Shown: positions 9,246 through 17,752, counted from the first letter of the stretch. The stretch: 64,000 nt of DNA from Desulfurivibrio sp044068625 (GCF_044068625.1 NZ_JBIPKH010000003.1:124001-188000), one strand, 5' to 3'. Translations and numbers: made by a program. The notes: generated from the letters alone by a model not told the origin.

Positions 9246-9596
9246 ATGGAAAAAAGCGGGGGTCGGCGTCTGACGCGGCGCAACCTGATTTATCATCTGG
9301 AGGTCTTCGACGAGGAGAGCGGTGAGCTGGTGGGACGGCTGGTGGATATCACCACCGAGGGGGTGAAGCTGGTCGCTTCGTCGCCCGTCGGGCCCGACCG
9401 GCACTTCCGCCTGCGGATGAAGTTGCCCGAGGATCACTTTCCCCGCAGCCACTGGTGCTTCGAGGCCGTGAGCCTCTGGACCACCCGGGATATCAACCCC
9501 GAATTTCATACCACCGGCTTTCGCCTGGTCAAGTTGGATGAGGCGGACCAGGAGCTGGTTTCCGGCCTGATCGAACTATTCAGCTTCAACGACTGA
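9246..9596 (+). CDS. PilZ-domain protein
   Basis: This is a small stand-alone PilZ-like protein of 116 residues. The N-terminal arginine-rich motif (RRLTRR, residues 7-12) and the DITTEG motif (34-39) correspond to the RxxxR and D/NxSxxG elements that clamp c-di-GMP. The serine of the second motif is a threonine. It would act as a c-di-GMP effector, consistent with the GGDEF and HD-GYP genes upstream. It has a good ribosome site (GGGAGGGTTAACC before ATG 9246). Confidence 0.8.
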   Translation: MEKSGGRRLTRRNLIYHLEVFDEESGELVGRLVDITTEGVKLVASSPVGPDRHFRLRMKLPEDHFPRSHWCFEAVSLWTTRDINPEFHTTGFRLVKLDEADQELVSGLIELFSFND

Positions 9597-9670
9597 AACC
9601 CTCTTTGCCGCTACTCCCTTCCACCTGGCCCTTTCCCGGGCAGCGCGGAACTCCACCCTTAATATAAGCC

Positions 9671-10078
9671 CTAGAGACTTTTGCCGGTGCTGCTGGTGGC
9701 CAGGTGGCCATCCTTGACGCCGCGCAGGGCGATCAGTTTTTCCGCCAGGGCCTGCACCATACTGGCCCGGCCCCGGACAATCAGCACTTCCAGGCAGTTG
9801 TGATGGTCCATGTGGACGTGGGTGGCGGAAGTGACCAGCTGGTGATGATCGTGCTGGATCTCGGTGATCCGCTCCTGGATCTGAAACTGGTGGTGATCGT
9901 AAACCAGGGTGATCACCCCGATCACCTCCTTGTCCTCGCCCCACTCCTCCTTGACGAAGACCTTACGAATCAGGTCGCGGATCGCTTCCGAGCGGTTGGT
10001 GTACTGCCGTCGCTTTATAAATTCGTCGAAATCGGCCAGCAGCCCCTCTTCCAGAGAGACGGAGAAGCGTTTGAGCAT
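9671..10078 (-). CDS. nikR: Nickel-responsive regulator NikR
   Basis: NikR is a ribbon-helix-helix repressor with a C-terminal ACT-type nickel-sensing domain. The N-terminal arm (KRFSVSLEEGLLADFDEF) is the RHH DNA-binding part. The square-planar nickel ligands are present at exactly the positions of the E. coli protein: H76, H87, H89 and C95 (THVHMDHHNC). The length of 135 is normal. No nickel transporter or hydrogenase gene is next to it. It has its own promoter and a likely operator over the start region, described separately. Confidence 0.95.
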   Translation of the reverse strand: MLKRFSVSLEEGLLADFDEFIKRRQYTNRSEAIRDLIRKVFVKEEWGEDKEVIGVITLVYDHHQFQIQERITEIQHDHHQLVTSATHVHMDHHNCLEVLIVRGRASMVQALAEKLIALRGVKDGHLATSSTGKSL

Positions 10079-10081
10079 CTT

Positions 10082-10111
10082 GGTAGCACCTTTTTATGTT
10101 TAAGTGTTACC
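10082..10111. promoter_or_regulatory. Candidate NikR operator
   Basis: An inverted repeat, GGTAGCAC (10082-10089) and GTGTTACC (10104-10111), matches in 7 of 8 positions across a 14-bp spacer. Half-site centres are 22 bp apart, the same geometry as the known E. coli NikR operator (6-bp half-sites, 16-bp spacer). It lies just upstream of the nikR start and just downstream of the inferred -10, so binding would block transcription. Confidence 0.7.
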
Positions 10112-10115
10112 AGCC

Positions 10116-10144
10116 CATTAAGCAGAAAAAACCAGCCTTGTCAA
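10116..10144 (-). promoter_or_regulatory. Predicted sigma-70 promoter of nikR
   Basis: On the minus strand TTGACA (10144-10139) is followed after 17 bp by TTAATG (10121-10116). The -35 is perfect and the -10 weak. The start point would fall within the candidate NikR operator. Confidence 0.5.
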
Positions 10145-10466
10145 GGGATAGAAAAGATTGTTCAGGTTACGTTTTGATCTGCCTGAAAACACGTGGGAAG
10201 AGTTTGGCAAAGAAGAAAATCGAAGTAAATAAGAGAAAAGCAGAGCTTTAAAGAGAAAATTGGGTGATTGAGCTTTTTATTAAATACTTGGGGTTCTCCC
10301 TGGTCATGGGCTAGAGTATGGTAAATACACTCAAAAAACCGGCTGGAAAAATTCTACTGTTTTGGGAGCGTTAGCTCTCCTTTAGCAACAATCTCCCGAA
10401 AGTGCGACGATTTGTCGCTGTTGATAATTATGGGGGGCGGTATGGGTAAAAGGGGGTAGGGGGCTT
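10145..10466. other. AT-rich intergenic stretch, no gene seen
   Basis: About 320 bp between nikR and the dnaA promoter are far richer in A and T than the surroundings, especially 10150-10340. No plausible reading frame was found. Small hairpins are visible, for example GCGAC-N5-GTCGC near 10405 and GAGC-N4-GCTC near 10368. No cluster of consensus DnaA boxes was seen, so I do not call an origin. Confidence 0.5.
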
Positions 10467-10495
10467 TTGACAGGTCGCCGCCGGTTGAATACAAC
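10467..10495 (+). promoter_or_regulatory. Predicted sigma-70 promoter of dnaA
   Basis: TTGACA (10467-10472) is followed after 17 bp by TACAAC (10490-10495). It implies a leader of about 160 nt before the dnaA ATG. A single DnaA-box-like sequence (TGTGGTTAT, 10613-10621, two mismatches to consensus on the other strand) lies in that leader. Confidence 0.5.
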
Positions 10496-10659
10496 ATCGC
10501 CCACGGAAACGTTCGCCCCCGGTGAGCCTTTGCCAGGGGCCAGTTTTCGGCAAATCCGCGGGTTACGTTGCCCCGGACTCCGGAGAGCGCTCGGTGGATT
10601 CCGTTGATACATTGTGGTTATTGGGTTGCCGCTGGAAACTATGAGGGAGAGGGAACGGC

Positions 10660-12015
10660 ATGGTTTGGCCTGAAGTGAGGAAAATTCTGCAAAATCAGCT
10701 TCCCGAGAGTGTCTTCAATCTGTGGATTGAACCTTTGCGTTGTCTGGGAGAGGAGGGCGGCAGCCTGGAGTTGGCCGGGCCGGATCGCTTTTTTTGCTCC
10801 TGGGTGGCGGATAACTATTTAGGGGCGATTAACGATGCCCTGCAGTGTCTTGATCGCAGCGGGGTGGCGGTGCGCTTTCAGGTTGATCCCGCCCACCGCG
10901 ACGGATCCCAGCCGGCCGGCGAGCTGGAACGGACCCTTGAGTCGGCCGAGCAGTTGCGGCTGCCCCACATGCCGCGCAACAACATGCGGATCCGCACCCT
11001 CCACCCCCGCTACACCTTTGATGAGTTCATGGTCGGGGAGTCCAATGCCCTGGCTTTCTCCGCCTGCGAGGCGATGGCGGTCAACGATACCCGGGCCGAG
11101 CCCTGTGTCTTTATCAATGCCGGCACCGGCCTGGGCAAAAGTCACCTGACCCACGCGGTGGCCCATCATCTTTATGCCCACGCCCCCGGCACCCGGCTTT
11201 GCTGTCTGACCCTGCAGCAGCTCACCGCCGAACTGGTCCACCATATCAGAAGCAATACCATGGAGCGGTTCAAGGAAAAATACCAGCGCCACTGCGATGT
11301 GCTGCTGGTGGAGGATGTCCAGACCCTCTCGGGGCGGGCCAAGACCCAGGTGGAGTTGGCCGAGGCGGTTGATTGCCTGCTGGACAGCGGTCGACGGGTG
11401 CTTTTCACCGGGGCGATGGGCCCGCGGGACATCCCCGATCTGGACGAGGGGGTCCGTTCCCGGCTGGCCTCCGGGCTGGTTGCCACCATCAATCCGCCGG
11501 ACCTGCTGACCCGCAAGCTGATTATCCGGCGCAAGGCCGCCCATCACAAGCTGGCTCTGGATGAGGAGATGGTGGTCTGCCTGGCCGAAAAGGTGCGGGG
11601 CGATATCCGCCGGGTGGAGAGCGCCATTGTCGGACTCAAGGCCAAGGCCAACCTGGAGAAAACTCCGCCCACCATGACCATGGTCCGGGAGGTGGTGGCC
11701 ACGGTGATGGGTAATGAGGCTCCGGGGCTGACCGCCGCGGCGATTCGGGATTTTGTGGCCGGCCAGTTCAAGGTCAGTATCGGGGAGCTCTGCTCCAAAT
11801 CCCGGCGCCGGGAGGTGGCTTTTCCCCGCCAGGTTTCCATGTATCTGGCCCGCAAGCTCACCGACGAGGCCCTGGCCGGGATCGGCAAGGCCTTCAATCG
11901 TGATCACTCCACGGTGGTGCATTCGATCCGGGTGATCAACGAAGCGGTGGCTCGTAACGGCAGCGTCCGCGGCCAGATCGAGCACCTCACCGAGCGCCTG
12001 CGCAAGCGAAACTGA
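10660..12015 (+). CDS. dnaA: Chromosomal replication initiator DnaA, divergent form
   Basis: All four DnaA regions are recognisable: an N-terminal domain I (about 1-80), a short linker, the AAA+ domain (about 115-335) and the C-terminal helix-turn-helix domain (about 360-451). Walker A is GTGLGKS (155-161). Several normally invariant motifs are altered. Walker B reads LLVEDV rather than LLIDDI, and the DNA-binding signature reads FNRDHSTV (R414, D415, H416), one residue shorter than the usual FGGRDHTTV. dnaN, recF and gyrB are not adjacent, and the neighbours are nikR and a haem gene. It may be the sole DnaA in a rearranged origin region or a second paralogue. Ribosome site GGGAGAGGGA precedes ATG 10660. 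Confidence 0.88.
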   Translation: MVWPEVRKILQNQLPESVFNLWIEPLRCLGEEGGSLELAGPDRFFCSWVADNYLGAINDALQCLDRSGVAVRFQVDPAHRDGSQPAGELERTLESAEQLRLPHMPRNNMRIRTLHPRYTFDEFMVGESNALAFSACEAMAVNDTRAEPCVFINAGTGLGKSHLTHAVAHHLYAHAPGTRLCCLTLQQLTAELVHHIRSNTMERFKEKYQRHCDVLLVEDVQTLSGRAKTQVELAEAVDCLLDSGRRVLFTGAMGPRDIPDLDEGVRSRLASGLVATINPPDLLTRKLIIRRKAAHHKLALDEEMVVCLAEKVRGDIRRVESAIVGLKAKANLEKTPPTMTMVREVVATVMGNEAPGLTAAAIRDFVAGQFKVSIGELCSKSRRREVAFPRQVSMYLARKLTDEALAGIGKAFNRDHSTVVHSIRVINEAVARNGSVRGQIEHLTERLRKRN

Positions 12016-12023
12016 AGCCGGCC

Positions 12024-12051
12024 GCGGAATCCTAGAAGCGGAATCCTAGAA
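12024..12051. repeat. Tandem 14-bp direct repeat at the hemG 3' end
   Basis: GCGGAATCCTAGAA occurs twice head to tail (12024-12037 and 12038-12051). On the minus strand each copy contains CTAG, and the second copy supplies the stop codon of the protoporphyrinogen oxidase gene. It looks like a recent slippage duplication between the convergent dnaA and hemG ends. Confidence 0.8.
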
Positions 12052-13476
12052 ATAGACCGGGCGCAGGGCGGCCTCCCCCTGTTGGGTCTGGCCCCGGAGG
12101 ATCAGTTCGGCGCACTGCTTGGCCGCTTTCATCATGTCGTTCATCCCGATGCCGTCCCAGCCGAAACCGGTGAGCTGCAAACCGGGCTGCTCCGTTTGCA
12201 GCTGCTCCCGCCAGGCCAGCAGCCGGGGGTGGTCCTCCTCCAACTGGGGAATACCGCCGGGTGAACGGAGAACCCGGGCAAACTCCGGCGGGGCGGGCAG
12301 GGGCAGCAACTCCTTCAGGTCGGCGTAGATTCGTTCGATCAGTTCCTGGTCGCCAAGCTCCAGGCGTTCCGGGTGGCGGCGTCCCCCCACCAGGGCTTCC
12401 AGCAGGTGGTGGTCGGCGGGGGCCCGCTCCGGAAACATATGGGAGGAGAAGAGGGCCCCCAGGGTGAAGCGCCCTTCCCGCTCCGGGGCCAGATAGCCGA
12501 AGCCGGCCGGTATCCGGGCCTGCCGGCGGTCGAAGCCCATGGCCACGGTGGCGATTCTGGCCTCGGGAATCGCGGCCACCGGCGGTTTGAACCGGTTCAG
12601 CAGGCCCAGAGCCTGATTGACCGGCAGGGCCAGGACCAGGTACTGGGCCTGGAACCGGCCCTGGCGACAGCGCACCTCCCACCCCCCTTCAGCAGCGCCC
12701 CCGGCCTTCGGCTGCTGGTTGATCTCCTCCACGCCGCAGTCGTAAATAATCTGAAGATCCTGGCTGAGCCGTTCCGCCAGGTACTCCATGCCATGGGGGA
12801 AACTGGTCATGGCCGGCAGCCGTTTCGCGGCCGGGGTCCCCGGGGGGGGAGGAGTGTCCTGGCCAGCCGGCGTTTTTTTCCCCCGGCCCCGCTCCTTGAG
12901 CAGGCCGCGGAGCAGCGAGCCATACTCCTTTTCCAGCCGCCGGGCCCCCGGCATCACCGCGTCGATACTCAGGCGCTGGTAGTCGCCGGCGTAGGTGCCG
13001 GTAACCGCCGCGTCCACCAGGGGTAAAATCTCGGGCCCGAAGCGGTGGGCGGCCCACTCCCCGATGGTGTGACCGTCGGGCAGGGGTTTTTTAAACAGCT
13101 CTCCCGCCAGCCGCAGCTTGCCCCGCAGCGAGAGCAGGGGGGTGGTCAGCAGGGCCTTGGGGCTCTGGGGCAGGGCGACCAGCCGTCCCTGGTGGCAGAC
13201 AAAACGGACGTTGTTGCCCAGCGGGGCCTTGACCGCTTGCTCCGCCAGGCCGGTGGCGGCCAGCAGTTCCCGGCTCTCCGGGTTGTTGTCCAGAAAGCCG
13301 TGGGGGCCCCATTCGGCCCGGTAGCCTTCTTCCCGGAAGGAGCGGATCGCCCCCCCGGGACGATCGCTCTGTTCCAGAATCAGGATCTGCCCCCGGTTTT
13401 CCTTCCCCAGAAAATGGGCAGTGGCCAACCCGGAAAGTCCGGCTCCGACAATGATAATCCGGTGCTTGTTGTCCAT
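12046..13476 (-). CDS. hemG: Protoporphyrinogen oxidase, HemY-type
   Basis: This is an FAD-dependent amine-oxidase-fold enzyme that oxidises protoporphyrinogen IX (or coproporphyrinogen III in the alternative pathway). The dinucleotide-binding GAGLSGLATA is near the N-terminus, and the second conserved stretch SDRPGGAIRS and a C-terminal GWDGIGMNDMMKAAK match the family. A Lys/Pro-rich insert (GRGKKTPAGQDTPPPPGTP) is low complexity. ATG 13476 is preferred; a GTG at 13509 with AAGGA upstream is an alternative adding 11 residues. Oxygen-dependent in classical forms, so its acceptor in an anaerobe is uncertain. Confidence 0.88.
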   Translation of the reverse strand: MDNKHRIIIVGAGLSGLATAHFLGKENRGQILILEQSDRPGGAIRSFREEGYRAEWGPHGFLDNNPESRELLAATGLAEQAVKAPLGNNVRFVCHQGRLVALPQSPKALLTTPLLSLRGKLRLAGELFKKPLPDGHTIGEWAAHRFGPEILPLVDAAVTGTYAGDYQRLSIDAVMPGARRLEKEYGSLLRGLLKERGRGKKTPAGQDTPPPPGTPAAKRLPAMTSFPHGMEYLAERLSQDLQIIYDCGVEEINQQPKAGGAAEGGWEVRCRQGRFQAQYLVLALPVNQALGLLNRFKPPVAAIPEARIATVAMGFDRRQARIPAGFGYLAPEREGRFTLGALFSSHMFPERAPADHHLLEALVGGRRHPERLELGDQELIERIYADLKELLPLPAPPEFARVLRSPGGIPQLEEDHPRLLAWREQLQTEQPGLQLTGFGWDGIGMNDMMKAAKQCAELILRGQTQQGEAALRPVYF

Positions 13477-13628
13477 TTGCTCTTTTGTCCCTTTCTGGAG
13501 TGATTTCACTTGTTTTCCTTGCCGATGTCGCCTAATCTGGCCGCAACATTCTGGTTGGCGTCAGGCTGAGAGCGGCCGGAAGCCCTTCGCCCTTCATCAC
13601 CTTGCCCACTATCCGGAAAATTATCGGC

Positions 13629-14303
13629 ATGTCGGTTTATCTTAAACCAATCCGGGTTTTGATCCTCTACTATTCGTACAGTGGCCAGAGTTCCGTGCTG
13701 GTGCGAAGGCTGGCCTCCGGTCTGGGCGACGAGGGGGTCGTGGTCCACCAGGAACGGATCTGCCCGTTGCACCCCCTGCGCTTTCCCCTGGGCTCGATCC
13801 TCAAGACCGTCCGGCTGATGCTGACCACCCTTTTCCGGCGGCGTCACCCCATTGAGCCCCTGGAGGTCGCGGATGGCGAGCCCTGGGATCTGGTTATCCT
13901 GGGCGGCCCCACCTGGTCCTGGAACGTCAGCGGCCCGATTCTGAGCCTGCTGGATAGCCGCCCCCAACTCTTCCGGGGGCGGCCGGTGTTGGCCCTGATC
14001 TCCTGCCGGGGCTACTGGTCAAGCCACTGGCGTTATCTGCGTCGTCGCCTGGAGCGGATGGGAGCCACCCCGCTGGGGCCCCTGGTGTTCGATCATCCCC
14101 AGGCCGAACCCTGGCGCACCCTGGGGGTGTTTTTCAAGATTGCCGGCATCGCGCCGGAACGTTCCTCTTCCCCGCTCAGCCATTTCTATCGCCATTTTGG
14201 CCACACTCCGGAACAGTTCGAGGCCGCCCAGCAACTGGGGCGCCAGTTGGCGGCCCACCTCAAGGCCGGCCCGATCCCCCCCGATTTCAAGTATACCCCC
14301 TGA
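13629..14303 (+). CDS. Flavodoxin-like protein
   Basis: The N-terminus has the flavodoxin FMN-phosphate loop (LYYSYSGQSSVLV) after a beta strand, and GGPTWSWNVSGPI matches the second FMN loop of the flavodoxin/WrbA-like fold. 224 residues from ATG 13629; a TTG at 13602 would add nine. The partner and role are unknown. It diverges from hemG, and since some HemG enzymes are flavodoxin-fold proteins, a shared role in porphyrin oxidation is conceivable. It abuts cobO tail to tail with no gap. Confidence 0.7.
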   Translation: MSVYLKPIRVLILYYSYSGQSSVLVRRLASGLGDEGVVVHQERICPLHPLRFPLGSILKTVRLMLTTLFRRRHPIEPLEVADGEPWDLVILGGPTWSWNVSGPILSLLDSRPQLFRGRPVLALISCRGYWSSHWRYLRRRLERMGATPLGPLVFDHPQAEPWRTLGVFFKIAGIAPERSSSPLSHFYRHFGHTPEQFEAAQQLGRQLAAHLKAGPIPPDFKYTP

Positions 14304-14822
14304 TCAGAACTCGATCCCTTTCTGGGCTTTGATCCCCTGCTGGAAGGGGTGTTTGATCTCCCGCATCTCCGTGACCAGGTCGGCGGCCGCGATCAGCCCG
14401 GGATCGGCGTCGCGGCCGGTGATCAGCAGATGCTGGCCGGCGGGTCGGGTCCGGGCGGTTTCGATGATCTGGTCGGCGCTGAGGATGGCGAAATTGACCA
14501 GATAGGTCAGCTCATCCAGCACCACCAGGTCATGGTCGCCGGCGGCGATCTTGGTCGTGGCCAGCTGCCAGCCCGCCAGGGCGCTGGCCCGGAACTTCTC
14601 CAGCTCCCGATCCTGCCAGCTGAAGCCGGAGCCCACCTGATGCAGCTCCACCGCCGCTCCCAGTTGGGCCAGAGCCTGCAACTCCCCGCTGGGGCGGGCC
14701 TTGACAAACTGGATGACGCAGACTCGCAGCCCCTGGCCGGCGGCCCGCAGGGCCTGGCCGAAGGCGGCGCTGGTTTTGCCCTTGCCATGGCCGGTGTAGA
14801 TAATCAGCAGGCCTTTGCTCAT
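14304..14822 (-). CDS. cobO: Cob(I)alamin adenosyltransferase, CobO/BtuR type
   Basis: The enzyme transfers the adenosyl group of ATP to cob(I)alamin. The CobA-type P-loop GHGKGKTSAAFG is near the N-terminus, and VLDELTYLV and the C-terminal TEMREIKHPFQQGIKAQKGIEF are family signatures. 172 residues is typical. ATG 14822 overlaps the stop of the upstream protease gene (ATGA) and has GGAG upstream, so the genes are coupled. No other cobalamin biosynthesis gene is present, which suggests salvage or a distant cob cluster. Confidence 0.94.
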   Translation of the reverse strand: MSKGLLIIYTGHGKGKTSAAFGQALRAAGQGLRVCVIQFVKARPSGELQALAQLGAAVELHQVGSGFSWQDRELEKFRASALAGWQLATTKIAAGDHDLVVLDELTYLVNFAILSADQIIETARTRPAGQHLLITGRDADPGLIAAADLVTEMREIKHPFQQGIKAQKGIEF

Positions 14823-16654
14823 GAGTCGTTTCTCCGTGTGCCCGGCGGGCCGGGTGGTGGCTGGTAACGGAACTTGTGGAGTTGCTCCTGGAAATATTGC
14901 CGCTCGCGGGGGTTGGCCGCCAGGGCTTTTTCCGCCAGGGCCACCGCTTGCTCCCGCTCTCCCAGCAGCCACCAGGTGGTGGCCAGGGTGTCGATAATAT
15001 GGGGTTCCGGACGCAGGCGCATGGCCCGTTGCGCCAGGGGCAAGGCCCGTTCCGGGTCGAACAGGGCGGGATCGTCGGTGGTGAGCAGCAGCCAGGCCAG
15101 GTTGTTGAGGATATCCGGCTGGTCCCGGTCCAGGCCCAGGGCGTGTTCATAGGCTCCGACCGCCTCGCGGTGCTGGCCGCGCAGGTAGTGGAGATCGCCC
15201 AGGTAGCGCAACCAGGCGGGATTATCGGGCTCGGCCCGGATCTTTTCCATGATGATGCTTTCCACCAGGCGGCCATGGGCCCGCTCCTCCGAGAATTCCG
15301 GCGGTAGCCGCCAAAGCCAGGCGACGGTGGCGGTGAGCAGCAGCAGGAAAAGGATCAGGGCCAGCCGCACCTTGCGGTGATGGCGGCTGACCAGGCGTGG
15401 GGTCCGCTGGCTGGCTTCGAGAAAGTCGATCCGCTGGCCGATGCCGAAATGGTGCCAACTGGGCAGATCGCGAATCTTGCCGCCCAGCCAGGCGATCTTT
15501 TCAAAAACCCGGACCAGCGGCCCGGCATCCCCCACCGTGGCCAGGGCGTAAAGATCGGCTTGGCGTTCGAAATTGCGCATGAAAAAACCGAAGAGAAAGC
15601 GAAAATAGAGCACAAGCAACAGCACCAGGGCCACGGTTCCCAGCAGGCCGATGATCGCCAGGGGTGATTTGCCGCTGAGCAGAACCAGGGTCTCCAGCAG
15701 GGCCGAATCCAGCAGCAGCACCAGGAACGGGGTGGAAGCCAGGTGGGCGAAGAGGCCGAAGCCCAGGAAAAAGAGCAGGTAAAGGGGCAGATGGTGATGT
15801 TTGACATGACCGATCTCATGGGCCACCACCGCCTCCAGCTCCTCTACGGTCAGGGCCTTGATCAGGGCCGGGGTGATCAGCAGATGGCGAAAGCGGCCGG
15901 TTAAGCCCATCACCGCGGCGGTGAGCAAGCGGCCCTCGAAGAGCGGCCAGAACATGATCTCACGAAACTTGACCCCCTGCCGGCGGCAGAACTCCTCCAG
16001 GTGCCGGCGCAGGGGGCCGTCGGGCAACGGGGTGCAGCCCCAGAGCCGGGTGGCCAGCAGGGGAAAGATCAGCATCAGGAGGAGAAAAAAGGCCAGGATC
16101 AGCAGGGGTTCCCCCCAGGGGGAGGCCAGCAGTCGCTGGACCGGGGTGAACTCACTCAGGGCCAGGAGGTCGGCCAGCAGGTTGATCAGCAGCCAGGGAA
16201 GCAGGATCACCAGGTTGAACTTGAGGTTGGCGATCAGGAAGGGGAGGGGGCGGGTGGCGGCCCCGAAAACCAGGTCGTAGGAGGGTCGGGCCCGGTCCCA
16301 GAGAATCGCGAGGTAAGCCAGGAAGAGTCCGACTCCGCTCAGGTAAACCAGAAAGGGCAGGGTGGCGGCGCCCGGCAGCTGAACCAGATAGTAGTGGGCA
16401 TCCAGCAGGTAAACATCCGCGGCCAGGGAGATCACCGCCAAAATGGAAAAACGCTGCTCGGCCCGGAAGTAAGCGGCGCTGGAGCGCGGGCCGGGCCGGC
16501 GAAAGGCGCGGTGGCACAGCCCGGCAAAGAGCAGGCCCTTGGCCAGGAAGAGCCCCAGGGCGGCCAGGCCGGGCAGTTGCGCCTCTTCCGGGGCTCCCCT
16601 GGTGACCAGGATCAGAATGACCAGCAGCAGATAGATTAGATTGTTATAAGGCAA
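14819..16654 (-). CDS. M48-family membrane metalloprotease with C-terminal TPR repeats
   Basis: This is an integral membrane Ste24/HtpX-like zinc protease. The zinc motif HEIGH is at 279-283 and the third ligand is E363 in ERQAD. About seven hydrophobic segments surround it (for example 7-18, 34-48, 95-118, 148-165, 184-200, 290-320, 333-358), with another near 430-450. Residues about 470-600 form tetratricopeptide-like helices, a domain absent from HtpX. Translation appears to start at TTG 16654, as no ATG is near. It lies between a J-domain protein and cobO. A membrane protein quality-control role is likely. Confidence 0.82.
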   Translation of the reverse strand: MPYNNLIYLLLVILILVTRGAPEEAQLPGLAALGLFLAKGLLFAGLCHRAFRRPGPRSSAAYFRAEQRFSILAVISLAADVYLLDAHYYLVQLPGAATLPFLVYLSGVGLFLAYLAILWDRARPSYDLVFGAATRPLPFLIANLKFNLVILLPWLLINLLADLLALSEFTPVQRLLASPWGEPLLILAFFLLLMLIFPLLATRLWGCTPLPDGPLRRHLEEFCRRQGVKFREIMFWPLFEGRLLTAAVMGLTGRFRHLLITPALIKALTVEELEAVVAHEIGHVKHHHLPLYLLFFLGFGLFAHLASTPFLVLLLDSALLETLVLLSGKSPLAIIGLLGTVALVLLLVLYFRFLFGFFMRNFERQADLYALATVGDAGPLVRVFEKIAWLGGKIRDLPSWHHFGIGQRIDFLEASQRTPRLVSRHHRKVRLALILFLLLLTATVAWLWRLPPEFSEERAHGRLVESIIMEKIRAEPDNPAWLRYLGDLHYLRGQHREAVGAYEHALGLDRDQPDILNNLAWLLLTTDDPALFDPERALPLAQRAMRLRPEPHIIDTLATTWWLLGEREQAVALAEKALAANPRERQYFQEQLHKFRYQPPPGPPGTRRNDS

Positions 16655-16687
16655 AAGGGCCCCCCGGAGGAGAACTGGTTGCTGGGA

Positions 16688-17554
16688 TCAGGGGCGGTGG
16701 CCGGCAAAGGCTCGAGCCAGACGATTGTTGTGCTCGTGGTACTCCTGGAGCAGGCGGGCCAGCTGACGGGGCTGGAGCAGGCCATGCTCAACGAAATACT
16801 CGCCGAACTTGCGTTGCATCCTTTGCTGGACCTGGATCAGCAGGCGCAGCTGGCTCTCGTCCAGCAGGCCCAGTTTGAGAGCGGATTGGCCGAAGGGCTG
16901 CAGCCCCTGCCGACTTTTCAGCACCATCTCGATGGCCGCGTCGTCCAGCAGCCCGAAACGGCGGCTGATCTCACCGATTTTAGGCCGGTTGCTCCGTTGC
17001 CAGATCAGGGCCTGGACAATGGTGCGCCAGGAAGTGATCCCGGAATAGTAGAGAAAATGGCCCAGCAGCAAACGGCGGTTGGGGAGTGGCCCCTGGTAGA
17101 GCTCTCCCAGGTTCCAGAAGCAGCCGCCAAAGGCGCTCTCTTTGGGTTGTTGTTTTTTCCCCCGCTGTTCCTCCCCCGCCTTGAAGCCGGTTTTGGTTCG
17201 CCGCCCCCCGGCCCCGTTGGGGGAATAGGCCTTCGGGTGGGGGCGGCGGCTGCCGTTGCCGGCCCGACGGGGGGAGGGCAGGATAAGGCCCTGTTCCCGG
17301 GCTTGCAGGTAGTTGACCAGGTTCTCATAGGCCCGCTGGACATCATGGAACAGCAGGCCGCTGCGCTGCTGCTCGTCGGCGTCTGCTTGGGCCAGGAAAC
17401 GATCGGGATGGGTTTCCAGGGCCCGCTGGCGGTAGGCGCTCTTAACTCCCGAGAGTTGGAGATATTGCAGGAAATCGGAGGAAAGATCCAGTTTCGAGCC
17501 GAAAATAACCTCGCAAGCCCGATAGAGATCCTGTTCCGCCACCATCAGGGACAT
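16688..17554 (-). CDS. J-domain co-chaperone-like protein
   Basis: The N-terminal segment resembles a J domain: helix II (LSGVKSAYRQRALETHPDRF) ends with the obligatory HPD motif at H49-P50-D51, which stimulates DnaK. A basic, Pro/Gly-rich linker (about 90-145) leads to a helical C-terminal region (about 145-280). That region has two repeated patterns (IGEISRRFGLLDDA, ALKLGLLDESQL) like those in DUF4388/GspE N-terminal-type modules. The client is unknown. It is 33 bp upstream of the M48-TPR protease, so co-expression of a chaperone adaptor and a protease is plausible. Confidence 0.75.
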   Translation of the reverse strand: MSLMVAEQDLYRACEVIFGSKLDLSSDFLQYLQLSGVKSAYRQRALETHPDRFLAQADADEQQRSGLLFHDVQRAYENLVNYLQAREQGLILPSPRRAGNGSRRPHPKAYSPNGAGGRRTKTGFKAGEEQRGKKQQPKESAFGGCFWNLGELYQGPLPNRRLLLGHFLYYSGITSWRTIVQALIWQRSNRPKIGEISRRFGLLDDAAIEMVLKSRQGLQPFGQSALKLGLLDESQLRLLIQVQQRMQRKFGEYFVEHGLLQPRQLARLLQEYHEHNNRLARAFAGHRP

Positions 17555-17752
17555 GGCCCCACCTCGTCAAATTCAAAAAAGGTTCAATCAGTTTTGCCGG
17601 CGCCGTTTTTATCTGCTATCGTTGGACAAGCAGGACGCCTGGGCCGGCCACAGCGCCGCGCGGCACTTTTTTTGTAGCAGAAAAAGCACGTTACGGCAAG
17701 GGTAAAGGGGTTGAGGGCCTCGCCATGGCCGCGGCACCGATATTTGGGGGTA

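Noticed and set aside
10145..10659. Chromosomal origin next to dnaA
   Set aside because: AT-rich DNA is present, but only one weak DnaA-box-like site was found and dnaN is not adjacent. GC-skew of the whole genome would be needed.
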